A DNA stretch of 52,367 nucleotides. It comes from Bacteroidota bacterium (GTDB lineage Bacteria; Bacteroidota; Bacteroidia; Chitinophagales; Chitinophagaceae). Below are positions 16,745 through 26,192 of this stretch, piece by piece. The stretch covers positions 1 to 52,367 of the forward strand of contig JAUZOE010000027.1 in assembly GCA_030706605.1 (NCBI GenBank), given 5' to 3'. A program made the position numbers and the translations under genes. Position 1 is the stretch's first letter; every line of letters begins with the position of its first letter. The notes below the pieces were generated by a model. That model worked only from the letters and a program-made list of their open reading frames with translations, did not search any database and was not told the origin of the DNA.

Positions 16745-17566
16745 ATGAATATAGTTATGAAACCTTTTTTACTGATTTTTTCATGTTTTACTTTATTTGT
16801 AACTTCCTGTACTACCAATACAATTACTGGTCGTAGCCAGCTTTCTTTGGTATCTGAAGCTTCACTGCAAAAAGAAGCAGTTACACAATATAGTAGCTTT
16901 CTTTCTCAAAATAAAGTGGTGGGCAGTAATGCCAACAGAGATGCAGAAATGGTAAAACGTGTAGGTACACGGATTGCTAAGGCGATTACGAAATATTATA
17001 AAGAAAAAGGTGTATCTGGTGAATTGGACGGCTACAATTGGGAATTTAATTTGGTAGATAGTAAAGAAGTAAATGCATGGTGCATGCCGGGAGGAAAGGT
17101 GGTTGTATATACAGGTTTACTTTCAGTTACTCAAAATGAAGCTGCCCTGGCAATCGTATTGGGGCATGAAATTACCCATGCAGTTGCTCACCACGGACAG
17201 GAAAGGATAAGCCAGGCGTTGGTGGCCCAGGGAATAGGAGTTGTAGGAGATGTTTTTACATCAGGTAACAACAATGCCAATAATGTTTTCAAAGCAATAT
17301 ATGCACCTTCTGCCCAGGTAGGCGTTTTACTTCCTAATTCTCGTAAACAGGAATATGAAGCAGATCATTATGGGTTAATATTCGCAGCAATGGCTGGATA
17401 TAATCCCCGCGAAGCTGTTCCGTTCTGGGAAAGAATGGCCAAATTAAATTCAGGAAGCAGTACTACTCCTGAAATTTTGAGTACACATCCGCTGGATTCT
17501 AAAAGGATTGACAAAATCAAAAGCTATATGAGCGAAGCGCTAAAATATTATACACCAGTAAGTTAA
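16745..17566 (+). CDS. M48-family metalloprotease, predicted lipoprotein
   Basis: A 273-residue periplasmic protease. A lipoprotein signal peptide ends in VTSC with Cys22 as the lipidation site. Zinc motif HEITH is at 141-145 and the third ligand is probably Glu205 in EYEADHYG, giving the complete M48 set. The substrate-side THPLD segment near 250 is also typical. Relatives (LoiP, BepA, YcaL types) degrade misfolded outer-membrane proteins. ATG at 16745 and the internal ATG at 16757 (MKPFLL) are both possible starts, and both keep the signal peptide. Probably monocistronic. Confidence 0.9.
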   Translation: MNIVMKPFLLIFSCFTLFVTSCTTNTITGRSQLSLVSEASLQKEAVTQYSSFLSQNKVVGSNANRDAEMVKRVGTRIAKAITKYYKEKGVSGELDGYNWEFNLVDSKEVNAWCMPGGKVVVYTGLLSVTQNEAALAIVLGHEITHAVAHHGQERISQALVAQGIGVVGDVFTSGNNNANNVFKAIYAPSAQVGVLLPNSRKQEYEADHYGLIFAAMAGYNPREAVPFWERMAKLNSGSSTTPEILSTHPLDSKRIDKIKSYMSEALKYYTPVS

Positions 17567-17644
17567 AAATGAAAATACAAACAATAAAAAATTACCGTAT
17601 TCTTAAAATGTATTTTTTTTATAGGAAAAACACTTTTTTTATCT

Positions 17645-17652
17645 TAAATTTG
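17645..17652 (+). promoter_or_regulatory. -7 element upstream of the DUF3052-like gene
   Basis: TAAATTTG matches TAnnTTTG, 111 bases before the chosen ATG at 17763. No TTG at -33. It gives a rather long leader. Confidence 0.35.
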
Positions 17653-17762
17653 CATTTGTCTAAACTGCATTTCATTTAGCTTTTAACGATTTCTTGTTTT
17701 AGAAATTGGCTAGTGCAGGTTTTTATAGACCATTTTTTAATCTTATAAATATTGCTCCGCTT

Positions 17763-18233
17763 ATGTCTCAAACATTGTTTGAAAAACTGCAATTAGAGGA
17801 TGAAAAAAATCTGTTAATACAAGGACTTCCTTCTACAATTGAAAAGCAGTTTTCAAAGCTTTCATTTTCAAAAAACGTTACTCAACTTTTAAAGATTCGT
17901 AAAATTGATTTTGCTCTCGTGTTTGCATTGAATTTAAATCAATTGAGAAATATTTTTGAAGATCTTTGTGGTGCATTACATGATGATACTAAATTGTGGA
18001 TTGCGTATCCAAAACAGGCTTCTAAAATTGCCAGCGATCTTAACAGAACAGGTTCTTGGGATTTTTTGCTTGATCAGGGATTTGAAACTGCCGAAAAAGT
18101 AGTTTTGGATTACGTATGGAGCGCCCAGCGATTCACTAAAGCTGAAATTTGTGAAAGTGTAAAATCGTCAAAATTAAAAGTTGTCAACCTGAAATCCGGT
18201 AGCAGAAAACTGGCACAAGCAGAAGGCTTTTAG
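17763..18233 (+). CDS. DUF3052-like hypothetical protein
   Basis: A 156-residue soluble protein from the ATG at 17763; a TTG at 17706 would add 19 residues of no family likeness. The middle and end (WIAYPKQASKIASDLNR, then a Gly-Phe turn, then VVLDYVWSAQRF) resemble DUF3052 proteins, where a Lys-containing strand precedes an Asp-x-x-Trp-Ser-Ala-x-Arg-Phe motif. The function of that family is not established. A basic tail of about 25 residues follows. It converges on dnaG with only 19 bases between the stops. Confidence 0.6.
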   Translation: MSQTLFEKLQLEDEKNLLIQGLPSTIEKQFSKLSFSKNVTQLLKIRKIDFALVFALNLNQLRNIFEDLCGALHDDTKLWIAYPKQASKIASDLNRTGSWDFLLDQGFETAEKVVLDYVWSAQRFTKAEICESVKSSKLKVVNLKSGSRKLAQAEGF

Positions 18234-18252
18234 TTTCTTTTCAACCATTTAA

Positions 18253-20196
18253 TTATTTTATAATTACCATACCAATTTCTTTGGTAAGTTGTATTTCCAT
18301 ATTTTTCAGGTGAGAATGAGTCTGGATTAATAAAATCTGCCTTTCTGAAGAAGTAGTTTTTTCTAATTCTTCTGCATTAATGGTAATCAGTTTTTTTATT
18401 CTTTTTAATTCAAGGTAACGCAGAGTTGAAGTAATGTCATGTAGATAATTGTCTTCCCTGGTAGGCACAGGCATTTCATATTTTTCTTTCCAGCCATCAC
18501 TTATTTCATATGGGAAGTCAAGAAGGGAAATTACAGCATTGCTCATCTGAATATCTTCGTTATACAAAAATGTTTTTGCGGTCGGCTCCAGTTTTTCTTC
18601 ATACCATATTTTATAAAAACTGATGATTTTTTTTAACATTGAATCTTCTAACAATTCATCATCTATACATTCGTATAGGATATAATCTGCAACAGTTTTT
18701 CCGTCTTGCCATTCCTTTAAGCCAAATTCCAGGAGGCACCTGGTTACAGATCTTTCATGGAAAATCTCATTTTGTAATAACCCAAGTGCATTCGCATCTT
18801 CATCTTGTATTCCGGAAGGTTCACTGCCGTGTTCCTGGAAAACTTTTTCTGTCGGAAACGATTTTTTTTCTTCCTTATTAAGTTTATCTCTTGTATGCTT
18901 ATTTACCAGGTTGTGTAAACCGCCTTCATCAATTTTTAAAAGCTCGGCAGTTTTACGAATGTAATCCTGTTGTTTGGTAAAGTCTTCTGCTTTATTAATT
19001 TTGGAAATGGATTCTGCTATTTGATTGACAACATGCGCCCTTTTATTGGTATCGTCACCGGCATCCAATAATGCATATTCAAGTTGAAATAGAATAAAAT
19101 CTTTTTTATTGCTACTGATGAATTTAATAAAAGCTTCAGCACCGTTTTTATTAATATAACTATCAGGATCTTCCTGGTCAGGCAAAAGCACTAAACGCAC
19201 ATTCAAACCTTCTTCCAGGGCAAGGTCAAGGCCACGGAGAGCGGCTTTAATACCTGCGGCATCGCCATCATATAAAATAGTGAGGTTAGTCGTGTATTTT
19301 TTTATAAGCCTTAATTGATCCGGGGTTAGCGAAGTACCTCCACTTGCCACCACATTTTCGATACCCGCCTGGTGAAGAGAAACCACATCTGTATAACCTT
19401 CCACCAATAAGCATTCATCTTCCTTGTCTATGGCCTGCCGGGCAAACCAGGAACCATATAAAATTTTACTTTTTACGTAAATTTCATTCTCAGGAGTGTT
19501 AATGTATTTTGGCGCCTTATCATTTTTCCTGATCAGCCTTGCCCCGAATCCGGTAACTTTTCCCGATTGATTATGAATAGGAAAAATAATCCGGCCTCGA
19601 TAATTATCCTGTAAGCCATTATCTCTTAAAACTGCCAATCCTGATTTTTGCAAAAGATCCGGATTAAATTGCTTACTTACCGCAGCATTAGAAAAAGCAT
19701 CTTTGGCTTCAGGATTATACCCCAGTTCAAATTTTTTGATAATTTCTTCACGGAAACCTCTTTCTTTTAAATAGCTTAATCCCACATTAATTCCTTCCTC
19801 AGAAGAAAATAATGCTTCACTGAAAAATTGCTGTGCAAATTTATTAATGATGTAAAGGCTATCCGCTACAAGCTGTTGTTGCTTAAATTCAGGGCTGGTT
19901 TCTTTTTCCTCAATTTCTACATTGTACTTTGCTGCCAGCCATTTCAGGGCCTCTACATAACTGTATTTCTCATGCTCCATTAAGAAGCTAATGGCATTGC
20001 CACTACGGCCACAGCCAAAACATTTATATATTTCTTTGGATGGAGAAACCGTAAATGAGGGAGACTTCTCATTATGAAAAGGACACAGACCGATATAATT
20101 TACCCCCCTTTTCTTAAGCTTTACAAATGAATTGACGATTTCGATAATGTCAATCCTGCTTACAATTTGTTGTATGGTTTCCTGGGGAATCATCAT
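18253..20196 (-). CDS. dnaG: DNA primase
   Basis: A 647-residue DnaG. The N-terminal CHC2 zinc finger has ligands Cys38, His41, Cys59 and Cys62. The catalytic core contains the TOPRIM domain with LLVEGYTD (Glu266) and LYDGDAAG (Asp310, Asp312). The C-terminal region (about 440-647) is the divergent helicase-interaction domain. It synthesises RNA primers for replication on the template exposed by DnaB. The annotated start MMIPQETI could be the first or second Met; either fits. The gene is not in the rpsU-dnaG-rpoD arrangement of proteobacteria. Confidence 0.96.
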   Translation of the reverse strand: MMIPQETIQQIVSRIDIIEIVNSFVKLKKRGVNYIGLCPFHNEKSPSFTVSPSKEIYKCFGCGRSGNAISFLMEHEKYSYVEALKWLAAKYNVEIEEKETSPEFKQQQLVADSLYIINKFAQQFFSEALFSSEEGINVGLSYLKERGFREEIIKKFELGYNPEAKDAFSNAAVSKQFNPDLLQKSGLAVLRDNGLQDNYRGRIIFPIHNQSGKVTGFGARLIRKNDKAPKYINTPENEIYVKSKILYGSWFARQAIDKEDECLLVEGYTDVVSLHQAGIENVVASGGTSLTPDQLRLIKKYTTNLTILYDGDAAGIKAALRGLDLALEEGLNVRLVLLPDQEDPDSYINKNGAEAFIKFISSNKKDFILFQLEYALLDAGDDTNKRAHVVNQIAESISKINKAEDFTKQQDYIRKTAELLKIDEGGLHNLVNKHTRDKLNKEEKKSFPTEKVFQEHGSEPSGIQDEDANALGLLQNEIFHERSVTRCLLEFGLKEWQDGKTVADYILYECIDDELLEDSMLKKIISFYKIWYEEKLEPTAKTFLYNEDIQMSNAVISLLDFPYEISDGWKEKYEMPVPTREDNYLHDITSTLRYLELKRIKKLITINAEELEKTTSSERQILLIQTHSHLKNMEIQLTKEIGMVIIK

Positions 20197-20246
20197 ATTC
20201 TATATTCTTTGAAACGAAATACAACTACGCTTTGAAAATTCCAATT

Positions 20247-20345
20247 TTACAAAGTGGACTTCAGGGCAATAGCTGCTATAATGATAAGCAATACCGCTGT
20301 TATTATCATTGTAATAACAAATTTTTTCATTGGAATAACGCTCAT
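20247..20345 (-). CDS. Predicted 32-residue single-span membrane peptide
   Basis: ATG at 20343-20345, TAA at 20247-20249. The peptide begins MSVIPMKKFVI, has two Lys at 7-8 and then an uninterrupted hydrophobic run rich in Ile, Ala, Leu and Val to about residue 28, ending KSTL. This is the layout of small membrane proteins (N-in, one helix). It lies 50 bases upstream of dnaG on the same strand. Too short for confident gene calling; no family recognised. An internal Met6 start is also possible. Confidence 0.45.
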   Translation of the reverse strand: MSVIPMKKFVITMIITAVLLIIIAAIALKSTL

Positions 20346-20578
20346 TTTTAAAAAGATTTAGTTTAATTAGTACGAAGTAAAATAAATTAACCCAATTATA
20401 AAATTATAAATTGTTTTTTATCTTTTTTCGTTCCAGGAAAATAGGAATTATCAATCTTCGGAAATGGGTTTGTTATTTTTTCTTCATCAAAAATATTAAG
20501 GAATTGGCATGACTTATTGTAGGTTTATATTATTTATCCCCTGCAATTTCCTTTAACAAAGCAGGGATTCAATTTTGT

Positions 20579-20586
20579 TATCTTTG
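20579..20586 (+). promoter_or_regulatory. -7 element of the thiolase gene
   Basis: TATCTTTG matches TAnnTTTG and lies 17 bases before the ATG at 20603, a typical short-leader spacing. No TTG at -33. Confidence 0.45.
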
Positions 20587-20602
20587 TATTTCAAATTTTG
20601 TC

Positions 20603-21787
20603 ATGAATAAGAAAGAAGTTTATATCATATCTGCTGTGCGTACTCCTATTGGCAGTTTTGGCGGTAGCCTGAAAGATATTCCAGCTACAAAATTAGGCGC
20701 TACAGCTATTAAAGGAGCCGTGGAAAAAGCAGGAATAAAACCTACTGATGTCGATGAAGTATATATGGGATGCGTATTACAAGCTAACCTGGGACAGGCA
20801 CCTGCACGACAGGCCGCTATATTTGCAGGTCTGCCCGAAGAGGTTTGCTGTACCACAATCAATAAAGTTTGTGCCAGTGGTATGAAATCTATAATGATTG
20901 CTGCTCAAAGCATTTTACTGGGCGATGCAGAGGTCGTAGTTGCCGGAGGTATGGAAAATATGAGCAGCACTCCTTTTTATGCCCCTACCCTTCGTTGGGG
21001 AAATAAATATGGAAATACTTCTTTTATTGATGGTATGGCAAAAGATGGACTCACCGATGTATATAAAGATTATGCTATGGGCAATGCTGCCGAGCTTTGC
21101 GCCAGGGAATGTAACATTAGCCGTAATGAACAGGATGAATTTGCTGTAGAAAGTTACAGACGCAGCCAGGCAGCAGTAAATGAGGGTAAATTTATAAACG
21201 AAATTATAGGAGTAGAAATTCCCCAGCGAAAAGGCGATCCCATTATTTTTTTAAATGACGAAGAACCTTTTAATGTAAAGTTTGATAAAATTCCTGAATT
21301 AAAATCTCCTTTTGAAAAGGGAGGAAGCGTAACTGCTGCTAATGCAAGCACGATCAATGATGGGGCTGCTGCTTTAGTTTTAATGAGTAAGGAAAAAGCA
21401 GATGAGTTGGGACTGAGACCCATAGCAAAAATTTTAAGTTATGCTGATGCCGAACAGGCGCCCGAATGGTTTACTACTACTCCTTCTCTGGCGCTTCCTA
21501 AAGCAATACAAAAAGCGGGATTGGAATTGTCAGATATTGATTTTTTTGAACTCAATGAAGCGTTTAGTGTAGTAGGAATTGTGAATATTCAGAATATGAA
21601 ATTAGATGCTAACAAAGTAAATGTAAATGGCGGTGCGGTATCTCTTGGCCATCCTTTAGGCTGTAGCGGAGCTCGTATTATTGTTACGCTAATTAATGTT
21701 TTAAAACAAAATAAGGGGAAAATTGGCGCTGCCGGAATTTGCAATGGTGGTGGTGGAGCAAGTGCTATGGTTATTGAATTATGTTGA
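20603..21787 (+). CDS. Acetyl-CoA C-acetyltransferase (thiolase)
   Basis: A 394-residue thiolase of usual length. The nucleophile is Cys90 in INKVCASGMKS; the catalytic histidine is in GGAVSLGHPLGCSG near 351; the second cysteine is in GICNGGGGAS near 381; NEAFSV holds the Asn that shapes the active site. It condenses two acetyl-CoA to acetoacetyl-CoA or runs the reverse thiolysis in fatty-acid or ketone breakdown. The sequence fits the biosynthetic acetoacetyl-CoA thiolase group, but a beta-ketothiolase role in degradation cannot be excluded. It is alone, followed by a hairpin terminator. Confidence 0.93.
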   Translation: MNKKEVYIISAVRTPIGSFGGSLKDIPATKLGATAIKGAVEKAGIKPTDVDEVYMGCVLQANLGQAPARQAAIFAGLPEEVCCTTINKVCASGMKSIMIAAQSILLGDAEVVVAGGMENMSSTPFYAPTLRWGNKYGNTSFIDGMAKDGLTDVYKDYAMGNAAELCARECNISRNEQDEFAVESYRRSQAAVNEGKFINEIIGVEIPQRKGDPIIFLNDEEPFNVKFDKIPELKSPFEKGGSVTAANASTINDGAAALVLMSKEKADELGLRPIAKILSYADAEQAPEWFTTTPSLALPKAIQKAGLELSDIDFFELNEAFSVVGIVNIQNMKLDANKVNVNGGAVSLGHPLGCSGARIIVTLINVLKQNKGKIGAAGICNGGGGASAMVIELC

Positions 21788-21847
21788 GAGCATACTTATA
21801 ATTCAACAACACTTTTACCCAATTAATCTTTTATATTATTATTTATG

Positions 21848-21875
21848 AAAGGATTGAATTTCCCTTCAATCTTTT
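21848..21875 (+). terminator. Hairpin after thiolase, overlapping tex promoter region
   Basis: AAAGGATTGAA (21848-21858), loop TTTCCC, TTCAATCTTTT (21865-21875) pair along 11 positions with one G-T. The 3' arm ends in T. It is a likely weak terminator for the thiolase gene. The T run is short. Confidence 0.45.
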
Positions 21876-21882
21876 ACCTTCG
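21854..21882 (+). promoter_or_regulatory. Possible tex promoter
   Basis: TTG (21854-21856), an 18-base spacer and TACCTTCG (21875-21882), one base from TAnnTTTG, lie 33 bases before the tex ATG. The -33 sits inside the hairpin. Confidence 0.35.
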
Positions 21883-21915
21883 CCTCCTTAAAAAAAAGCT
21901 GAATTTTTACCAAAT

Positions 21916-24156
21916 ATGTTAACCTTTTCATCATCCGTTTCAGGAAAATTATCCATTCCTGAAAAACAAGTAATTGCTGTTCTGGAACTATTAGACGGGG
22001 GAGCTACTATCCCCTTTATTGCCCGTTATAGAAAAGATAAAACAGGTGCCTTAGATGAAGTACAGATAGAAGCCATTCAGTTAGAAGCAAAGTTTCAACA
22101 GGAATTTGATGCCCGAAAAACCTTTATTGAGAAAACGATTACCGGGCAAGGGAAAATGACTGAAGCCCTGCAGGAAAAAATAAATAAATCAACTACACTT
22201 ATTGAGTTAGAGGATATCTATCTGCCGTATAAACCCAAGCGGAAAACCAAAGCACAAACGGCCAGGGAAAATGGACTGGAGCCTTTGGCTTTGCTAATAT
22301 TGGCACAAACCCATATTGCATTACAAACAGAAGCTTCAGTATATGTTAATGATAAAATTCCTGATGTGGAAGCTGCTTTGCAAGGTGCACGGGATATCAT
22401 TGCAGAAATGGTCAATGAAAATGCAGAAGTACGTGCCCGAATGAGAAAATTGTTTGAACAAACGGCAAAAGTACAAAGTAAAATACTGAATGGGAAAGAA
22501 ACTGAAGGAATAAAATACAAAGATTACTTTGATTTTTCTGAACCGGTTTTCAAAATACCCTCTCACCGTATGCTCGCTATTATGCGTGGATTTATGGAAG
22601 GCTTTTTACGTATGAGTATTTCTCCTGAAGAAGAGACTGCCCTGTTGCAGATAGAAACTCACTATTTGAAAGCCAACAATGAAGCATCAGAACAGGTAAA
22701 AAAAGCTATAAAAGACGCTTTTCGTCGTCTATTACAACCTAGTCTTGAAAGTGAATTCCGTGTGGCGTTAAAAACAAAAGCCGATGAAGAAGCTATCAGT
22801 GTTTTTGCAGAAAACTTGCGCCAGTTATTACTTTCTTCACCATTGGGCAGTAAAAAAATATTAGCAATTGATCCCGGATACCGAACAGGTTGTAAGGTGG
22901 TGATTCTTGATGAAAAAGGTGAATTACAAAAAACAGATTTGATTTTTGTTCACGAAAAAAATTTTAAATTAAATGATGCCGAACAAAAAATAAGAAATTA
23001 TGTATCACAGTATGGCATTCAGGCTTTTGCAATTGGTGATGGTACGGCAGGTCGGGAAACTGAACATTTTATAAAAGGGCTAAACACTGGGTTACCGGTA
23101 TTTTTAGTAAATGAAGATGGAGCCTCTATTTATTCTGCATCGGAGATTGCGCGTGAAGAATTTCCTGACCAGGATATTACAGTACGTGGTGCTGTGAGTA
23201 TTGGGCGCAGGTTGATGGACCCACTGGCAGAACTGGTAAAGATAGATGCCAAGAGCATTGGAGTAGGACAATACCAGCATGATGTAAACCAGGTAAGACT
23301 TAAGGAAAAACTGGATCAAACAGTAATAAGTTGTGTAAACGCAGTCGGTGTGAATCTGAATACTGCAGGAAAATATTTATTGAGTTATGTAAGTGGTATT
23401 GGTCCATCCATCGCAGAGAATATTGTAAACTATCGTAAAGAAAAGGGGAGATTTACTAATCGTAAACAGTTGAAGGAAGTGCCGCGGCTGGGCGATAAAG
23501 CATTTGAACAATGTGCAGGATTTTTAAGGATTAAAAATGGAGACAACCTTTTGGATGAAAGTGGCGTGCATCCTGAATCGTACAAGGTAGTTGAACAAAT
23601 GTCTGAAGATGCAGGGATAGCTTTGACAGAAATGATCGGTAATGAAAAGATCGTAAATGCCATTAAATTACCACAATATGTAAACGAAAATATAGGATTG
23701 CATACATTACAGGATATAGCAAGAGAATTGAAGAAGCCGGGGCTTGATCCCCGCAGTGAAGCCCAGGCATTCGAGTTTGCCAGTATTTATTCCATTGAAG
23801 ACGTCTCCGTAGACATGATCGTTCCGGGGATAGTAACCAATCTCACACGTTTCGGGGCTTTTATTGATATTGGTGTGAAACAGGACGGTCTTGTACATGT
23901 GTCCGAAATTGCGCATAAGTATATCAGTGATCCGGGGGAAGTTTTAAAGCTGAATGATAAGGTAACAGTAAAAGTATTAGAAGTGGACATTCCGCGCAAA
24001 CGTATTGCCTTATCCATAAAGCAAACACAGGAAATACCTGTAAGGCAAGAGCAACACAGAAAAACCCATCAGCCTAACAGACCAAAGGGGCCTGAAAAGA
24101 CAAGTGGCACTATGGATGATGCACTTAGTTTATTAAAGAAAAAATTTGGAAAATAG
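21916..24156 (+). CDS. Tex-family RNA-binding transcription accessory protein
   Basis: A 746-residue Tex protein of normal length. Domains in order: N-terminal helical Tex region, YqgF-like RNase H fold beginning ILAIDPGYRTGCKVVILD (about 315), helix-hairpin-helix pair with GIGPSIAENIVNYRKEKG (about 495-515) and VPRLGDKAFEQCAGF, and a C-terminal S1 domain with GIVTNLTRFGAFIDIGV (about 637) and HVSEIA. The last 45 residues are a basic, low-complexity tail. Tex binds nucleic acids and influences transcription. Single gene. Confidence 0.92.
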   Translation: MLTFSSSVSGKLSIPEKQVIAVLELLDGGATIPFIARYRKDKTGALDEVQIEAIQLEAKFQQEFDARKTFIEKTITGQGKMTEALQEKINKSTTLIELEDIYLPYKPKRKTKAQTARENGLEPLALLILAQTHIALQTEASVYVNDKIPDVEAALQGARDIIAEMVNENAEVRARMRKLFEQTAKVQSKILNGKETEGIKYKDYFDFSEPVFKIPSHRMLAIMRGFMEGFLRMSISPEEETALLQIETHYLKANNEASEQVKKAIKDAFRRLLQPSLESEFRVALKTKADEEAISVFAENLRQLLLSSPLGSKKILAIDPGYRTGCKVVILDEKGELQKTDLIFVHEKNFKLNDAEQKIRNYVSQYGIQAFAIGDGTAGRETEHFIKGLNTGLPVFLVNEDGASIYSASEIAREEFPDQDITVRGAVSIGRRLMDPLAELVKIDAKSIGVGQYQHDVNQVRLKEKLDQTVISCVNAVGVNLNTAGKYLLSYVSGIGPSIAENIVNYRKEKGRFTNRKQLKEVPRLGDKAFEQCAGFLRIKNGDNLLDESGVHPESYKVVEQMSEDAGIALTEMIGNEKIVNAIKLPQYVNENIGLHTLQDIARELKKPGLDPRSEAQAFEFASIYSIEDVSVDMIVPGIVTNLTRFGAFIDIGVKQDGLVHVSEIAHKYISDPGEVLKLNDKVTVKVLEVDIPRKRIALSIKQTQEIPVRQEQHRKTHQPNRPKGPEKTSGTMDDALSLLKKKFGK

Positions 24157-24320
24157 GGTAGTTCTATTTTCATGTTATTAAATCCCCGCACTATTTAATT
24201 TCAAAAACGGGTTTAAAGTATTCGATATTAGATCGGCAGTTTATAGATCATGTTCACAAAAAATAAAATCGGGGAATACCGAAGTTTAGTGGTTAAACTG
24301 ATCTGTTTCTAATAAAACAT

Positions 24321-24352
24321 TTGATAACCTGTATTTTGTAATCATACCTTTG
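24321..24352 (+). promoter_or_regulatory. Promoter of the EcsC-family gene
   Basis: TTG (24321-24323), a 21-base spacer and TACCTTTG (24345-24352) match the -33/-7 pattern. The -7 covers the TTG at 24350 that could otherwise be read as a start codon, so that codon is not a start. Confidence 0.55.
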
Positions 24353-24367
24353 ACCAAAGTCTATTTT

Positions 24368-25120
24368 ATGATCAATTCATACGACATGCTTGCATTACAG
24401 GAATTAAAAGTATGGCAAAATAAAATGTTGCGAAAGCCATCTCTGTTAAATAATCTATCAAAAAAAATTCAGAGAAAGTTCAATAGCTGGATACCTGAAA
24501 AAGTGCATCGTGCAATAACAGTTACTATTAAACAAATAGTACGTGGCGTTTTATTTGGTGCAATGCATACTACTTCACATCCATTGCAAAACGCCAGCCT
24601 GCAACAACGGGAAGAGACTATTCTAAAAAAAATAAATACTTATAGAAAAACTGCTGCTGTGGAAGGTGGCATTACCGGGGCAGGAGGTATATTGCTTGGT
24701 CTTGCCGATTTCCCAATTTTATTAGGGATTAAAATAAAATTATTATTCGATATCGCCGCTTTATATGGTTTTGATGTAACTGACTATAAAGAAAGAGTAT
24801 ACCTACTTCATATTTTCGAACTTGCTTTTTCCAGTTCTCTATACCGAAAGAAAGTTTACCTGAAAATAACCAATTGGGAAGTGCAGCAACAAAATTTACC
24901 GGAAGATATTAATCTGTTTGACTGGAGGAGTTTTCAGCAGGAATACAGAGACTATCTTGATATTGCTAAAATGCTCCAATTGATACCCATAGTAGGTGCC
25001 CCTGTTGGAGTATTTGTCAATAATCGCTTAATAAAAAGACTTGGATACACTGCAATGAATGCTTACAGGATGAGATTATTTAACACTGAAAGTACTATCT
25101 ATTATGACAATATGCAGTAA
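24368..25120 (+). CDS. EcsC-family protein
   Basis: About 250 residues from ATG at 24368. It resembles the EcsC family: a basic N-terminus, a central glycine-rich hydrophobic stretch (VEGGITGAGGILLGLADFPI and on through LLFDIAALYGFD) and a second hydrophobic stretch near the end (LIPIVGAPVGVFVN). EcsC was named in Bacillus for a gene next to the Ecs ABC transporter; its activity is not well defined. A TTG six codons upstream is rejected as a start because it lies in the promoter -7. It converges with the BrkB-like gene. Confidence 0.75.
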   Translation: MINSYDMLALQELKVWQNKMLRKPSLLNNLSKKIQRKFNSWIPEKVHRAITVTIKQIVRGVLFGAMHTTSHPLQNASLQQREETILKKINTYRKTAAVEGGITGAGGILLGLADFPILLGIKIKLLFDIAALYGFDVTDYKERVYLLHIFELAFSSSLYRKKVYLKITNWEVQQQNLPEDINLFDWRSFQQEYRDYLDIAKMLQLIPIVGAPVGVFVNNRLIKRLGYTAMNAYRMRLFNTESTIYYDNMQ

Positions 25121-25193
25121 AATGGAGGAGGATTGATATACCCAAACTTTCTTTTATAATGAAGCTAATTTAAACTTTTAGTTAATTCCATCA

Positions 25194-26141
25194 TTAGCTC
25201 TCCTCATCGCCAATACTTTCTTCAGCTATCGTTTTTAACGTATTTATGCTGAGATTAAATTCAAAGCCTATTAATACAACCAATGAATTTAAAAAGATCA
25301 TTATCATTAAAACCATTACCGACCCGATAGATCCGTAGAGCAAATTATATCGTCCGAAATTATCCACAAAAGTTGTAAACCCAATTGTAACCAATATGCT
25401 CAAAAAGGTGGCAATAATGGCCCCTGGTGAAACCAATTTCCATCGTTTTGTAGTGGAGGGAGCATATCTATATATAAAAGCAAAGGAGTAAAAAATGAGG
25501 CCTATTACAAAAATCCATTTCCCATAAAGAATTAAATTCCTTACTTGTAAATTTTTAATCCCTATCCAGTTCAGGATATTTCTTTGCAAAAGGAGCAGAA
25601 CAATGCATCCTAATAACAAACCAAAAAGCATTAAGGTTAATTTGATAGCCTCCCATCTTTTCTTTAACCCCTTGATTTTTTGAAATCCAATATAATCTTT
25701 ATTAAAAGACCTCATGATCCCAATTACAGCGTTGGAGGCAAAAAAAAGTGATAGTAGTAAGGTAAATGAAATAAGTCCAATTTTGGAGCCATTAATAAAG
25801 CTATCAACAAATTTAATGAGCCCGTCATTATATGTTTTTGAAGGAATTATATCAGTAATGAGACTATGTAGTTGTATTTTTAAAGCCCTCTTAGAGATGA
25901 AAGGAAGATTAGGAACTAAAGTAAAAATAAACAGGCATGTGGGTGGAACCGACATTATGAAATTATAGGATATTGCAGCAGCTCTTTCGGTAAGATGAGG
26001 AATATCAAACCTTTTAAAAAAATAGGTAAGTACATCGTATAAAGAAAATCCGTTAAATCCGGGAGGAATCCACATTTTACTTTTCTTTTTTAAGTAATTT
26101 ACCGGATTCAACTTTGATAATATGTAGGAAACTTTTCTCAA
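25194..26141 (-). CDS. YihY/virulence factor BrkB family membrane protein
   Basis: A 315-residue integral membrane protein with about six hydrophobic segments. Family features include ERAAAISYNFIMSVPPTCLF near 53-72, TLLLSLFFASNAVIGIMRSFN near 130-150, and YAPSTTKRWKLVSPGAIIAT near 225-245. Once annotated as ribonuclease BN, now regarded as a membrane protein of uncertain role. It follows mltG by 51 bases on the same strand and may share its transcript. Confidence 0.88.
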   Translation of the reverse strand: MRKVSYILSKLNPVNYLKKKSKMWIPPGFNGFSLYDVLTYFFKRFDIPHLTERAAAISYNFIMSVPPTCLFIFTLVPNLPFISKRALKIQLHSLITDIIPSKTYNDGLIKFVDSFINGSKIGLISFTLLLSLFFASNAVIGIMRSFNKDYIGFQKIKGLKKRWEAIKLTLMLFGLLLGCIVLLLLQRNILNWIGIKNLQVRNLILYGKWIFVIGLIFYSFAFIYRYAPSTTKRWKLVSPGAIIATFLSILVTIGFTTFVDNFGRYNLLYGSIGSVMVLMIMIFLNSLVVLIGFEFNLSINTLKTIAEESIGDEES

Positions 26142-26192
26142 TACTTCTTTACAATCTTTTTTATTTTATAAAAATATCTAATTTTAATGACC

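Larger units (their letters stand above)
20197..20602. other. Intergenic region, 406 bases, dnaG to thiolase
   Basis: It holds a 32-codon membrane-peptide ORF on the minus strand (20247-20345), a 6-bp inverted repeat CCCTGC/GCAGGG (20538-20543 and 20561-20566), and the thiolase -7 element. The remaining DNA, about 20346-20535, is AT-rich with nothing I can assign. Confidence 0.5.

Noticed and set aside
20506-20525. Possible sigma-54 promoter (TGGCATG ... TTGTA) upstream of the thiolase gene
   Set aside because: Spacing between GG and the GC position does not fit the -24/-12 rule, and GC is missing. A normal -7 element is closer to the gene.
25163-25199. AGCTAAT/ATTAGCT inverted repeat between the EcsC and BrkB-like genes
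   Set aside because: Only 7 bp with a 23-base loop and no T run; too weak to call a terminator.
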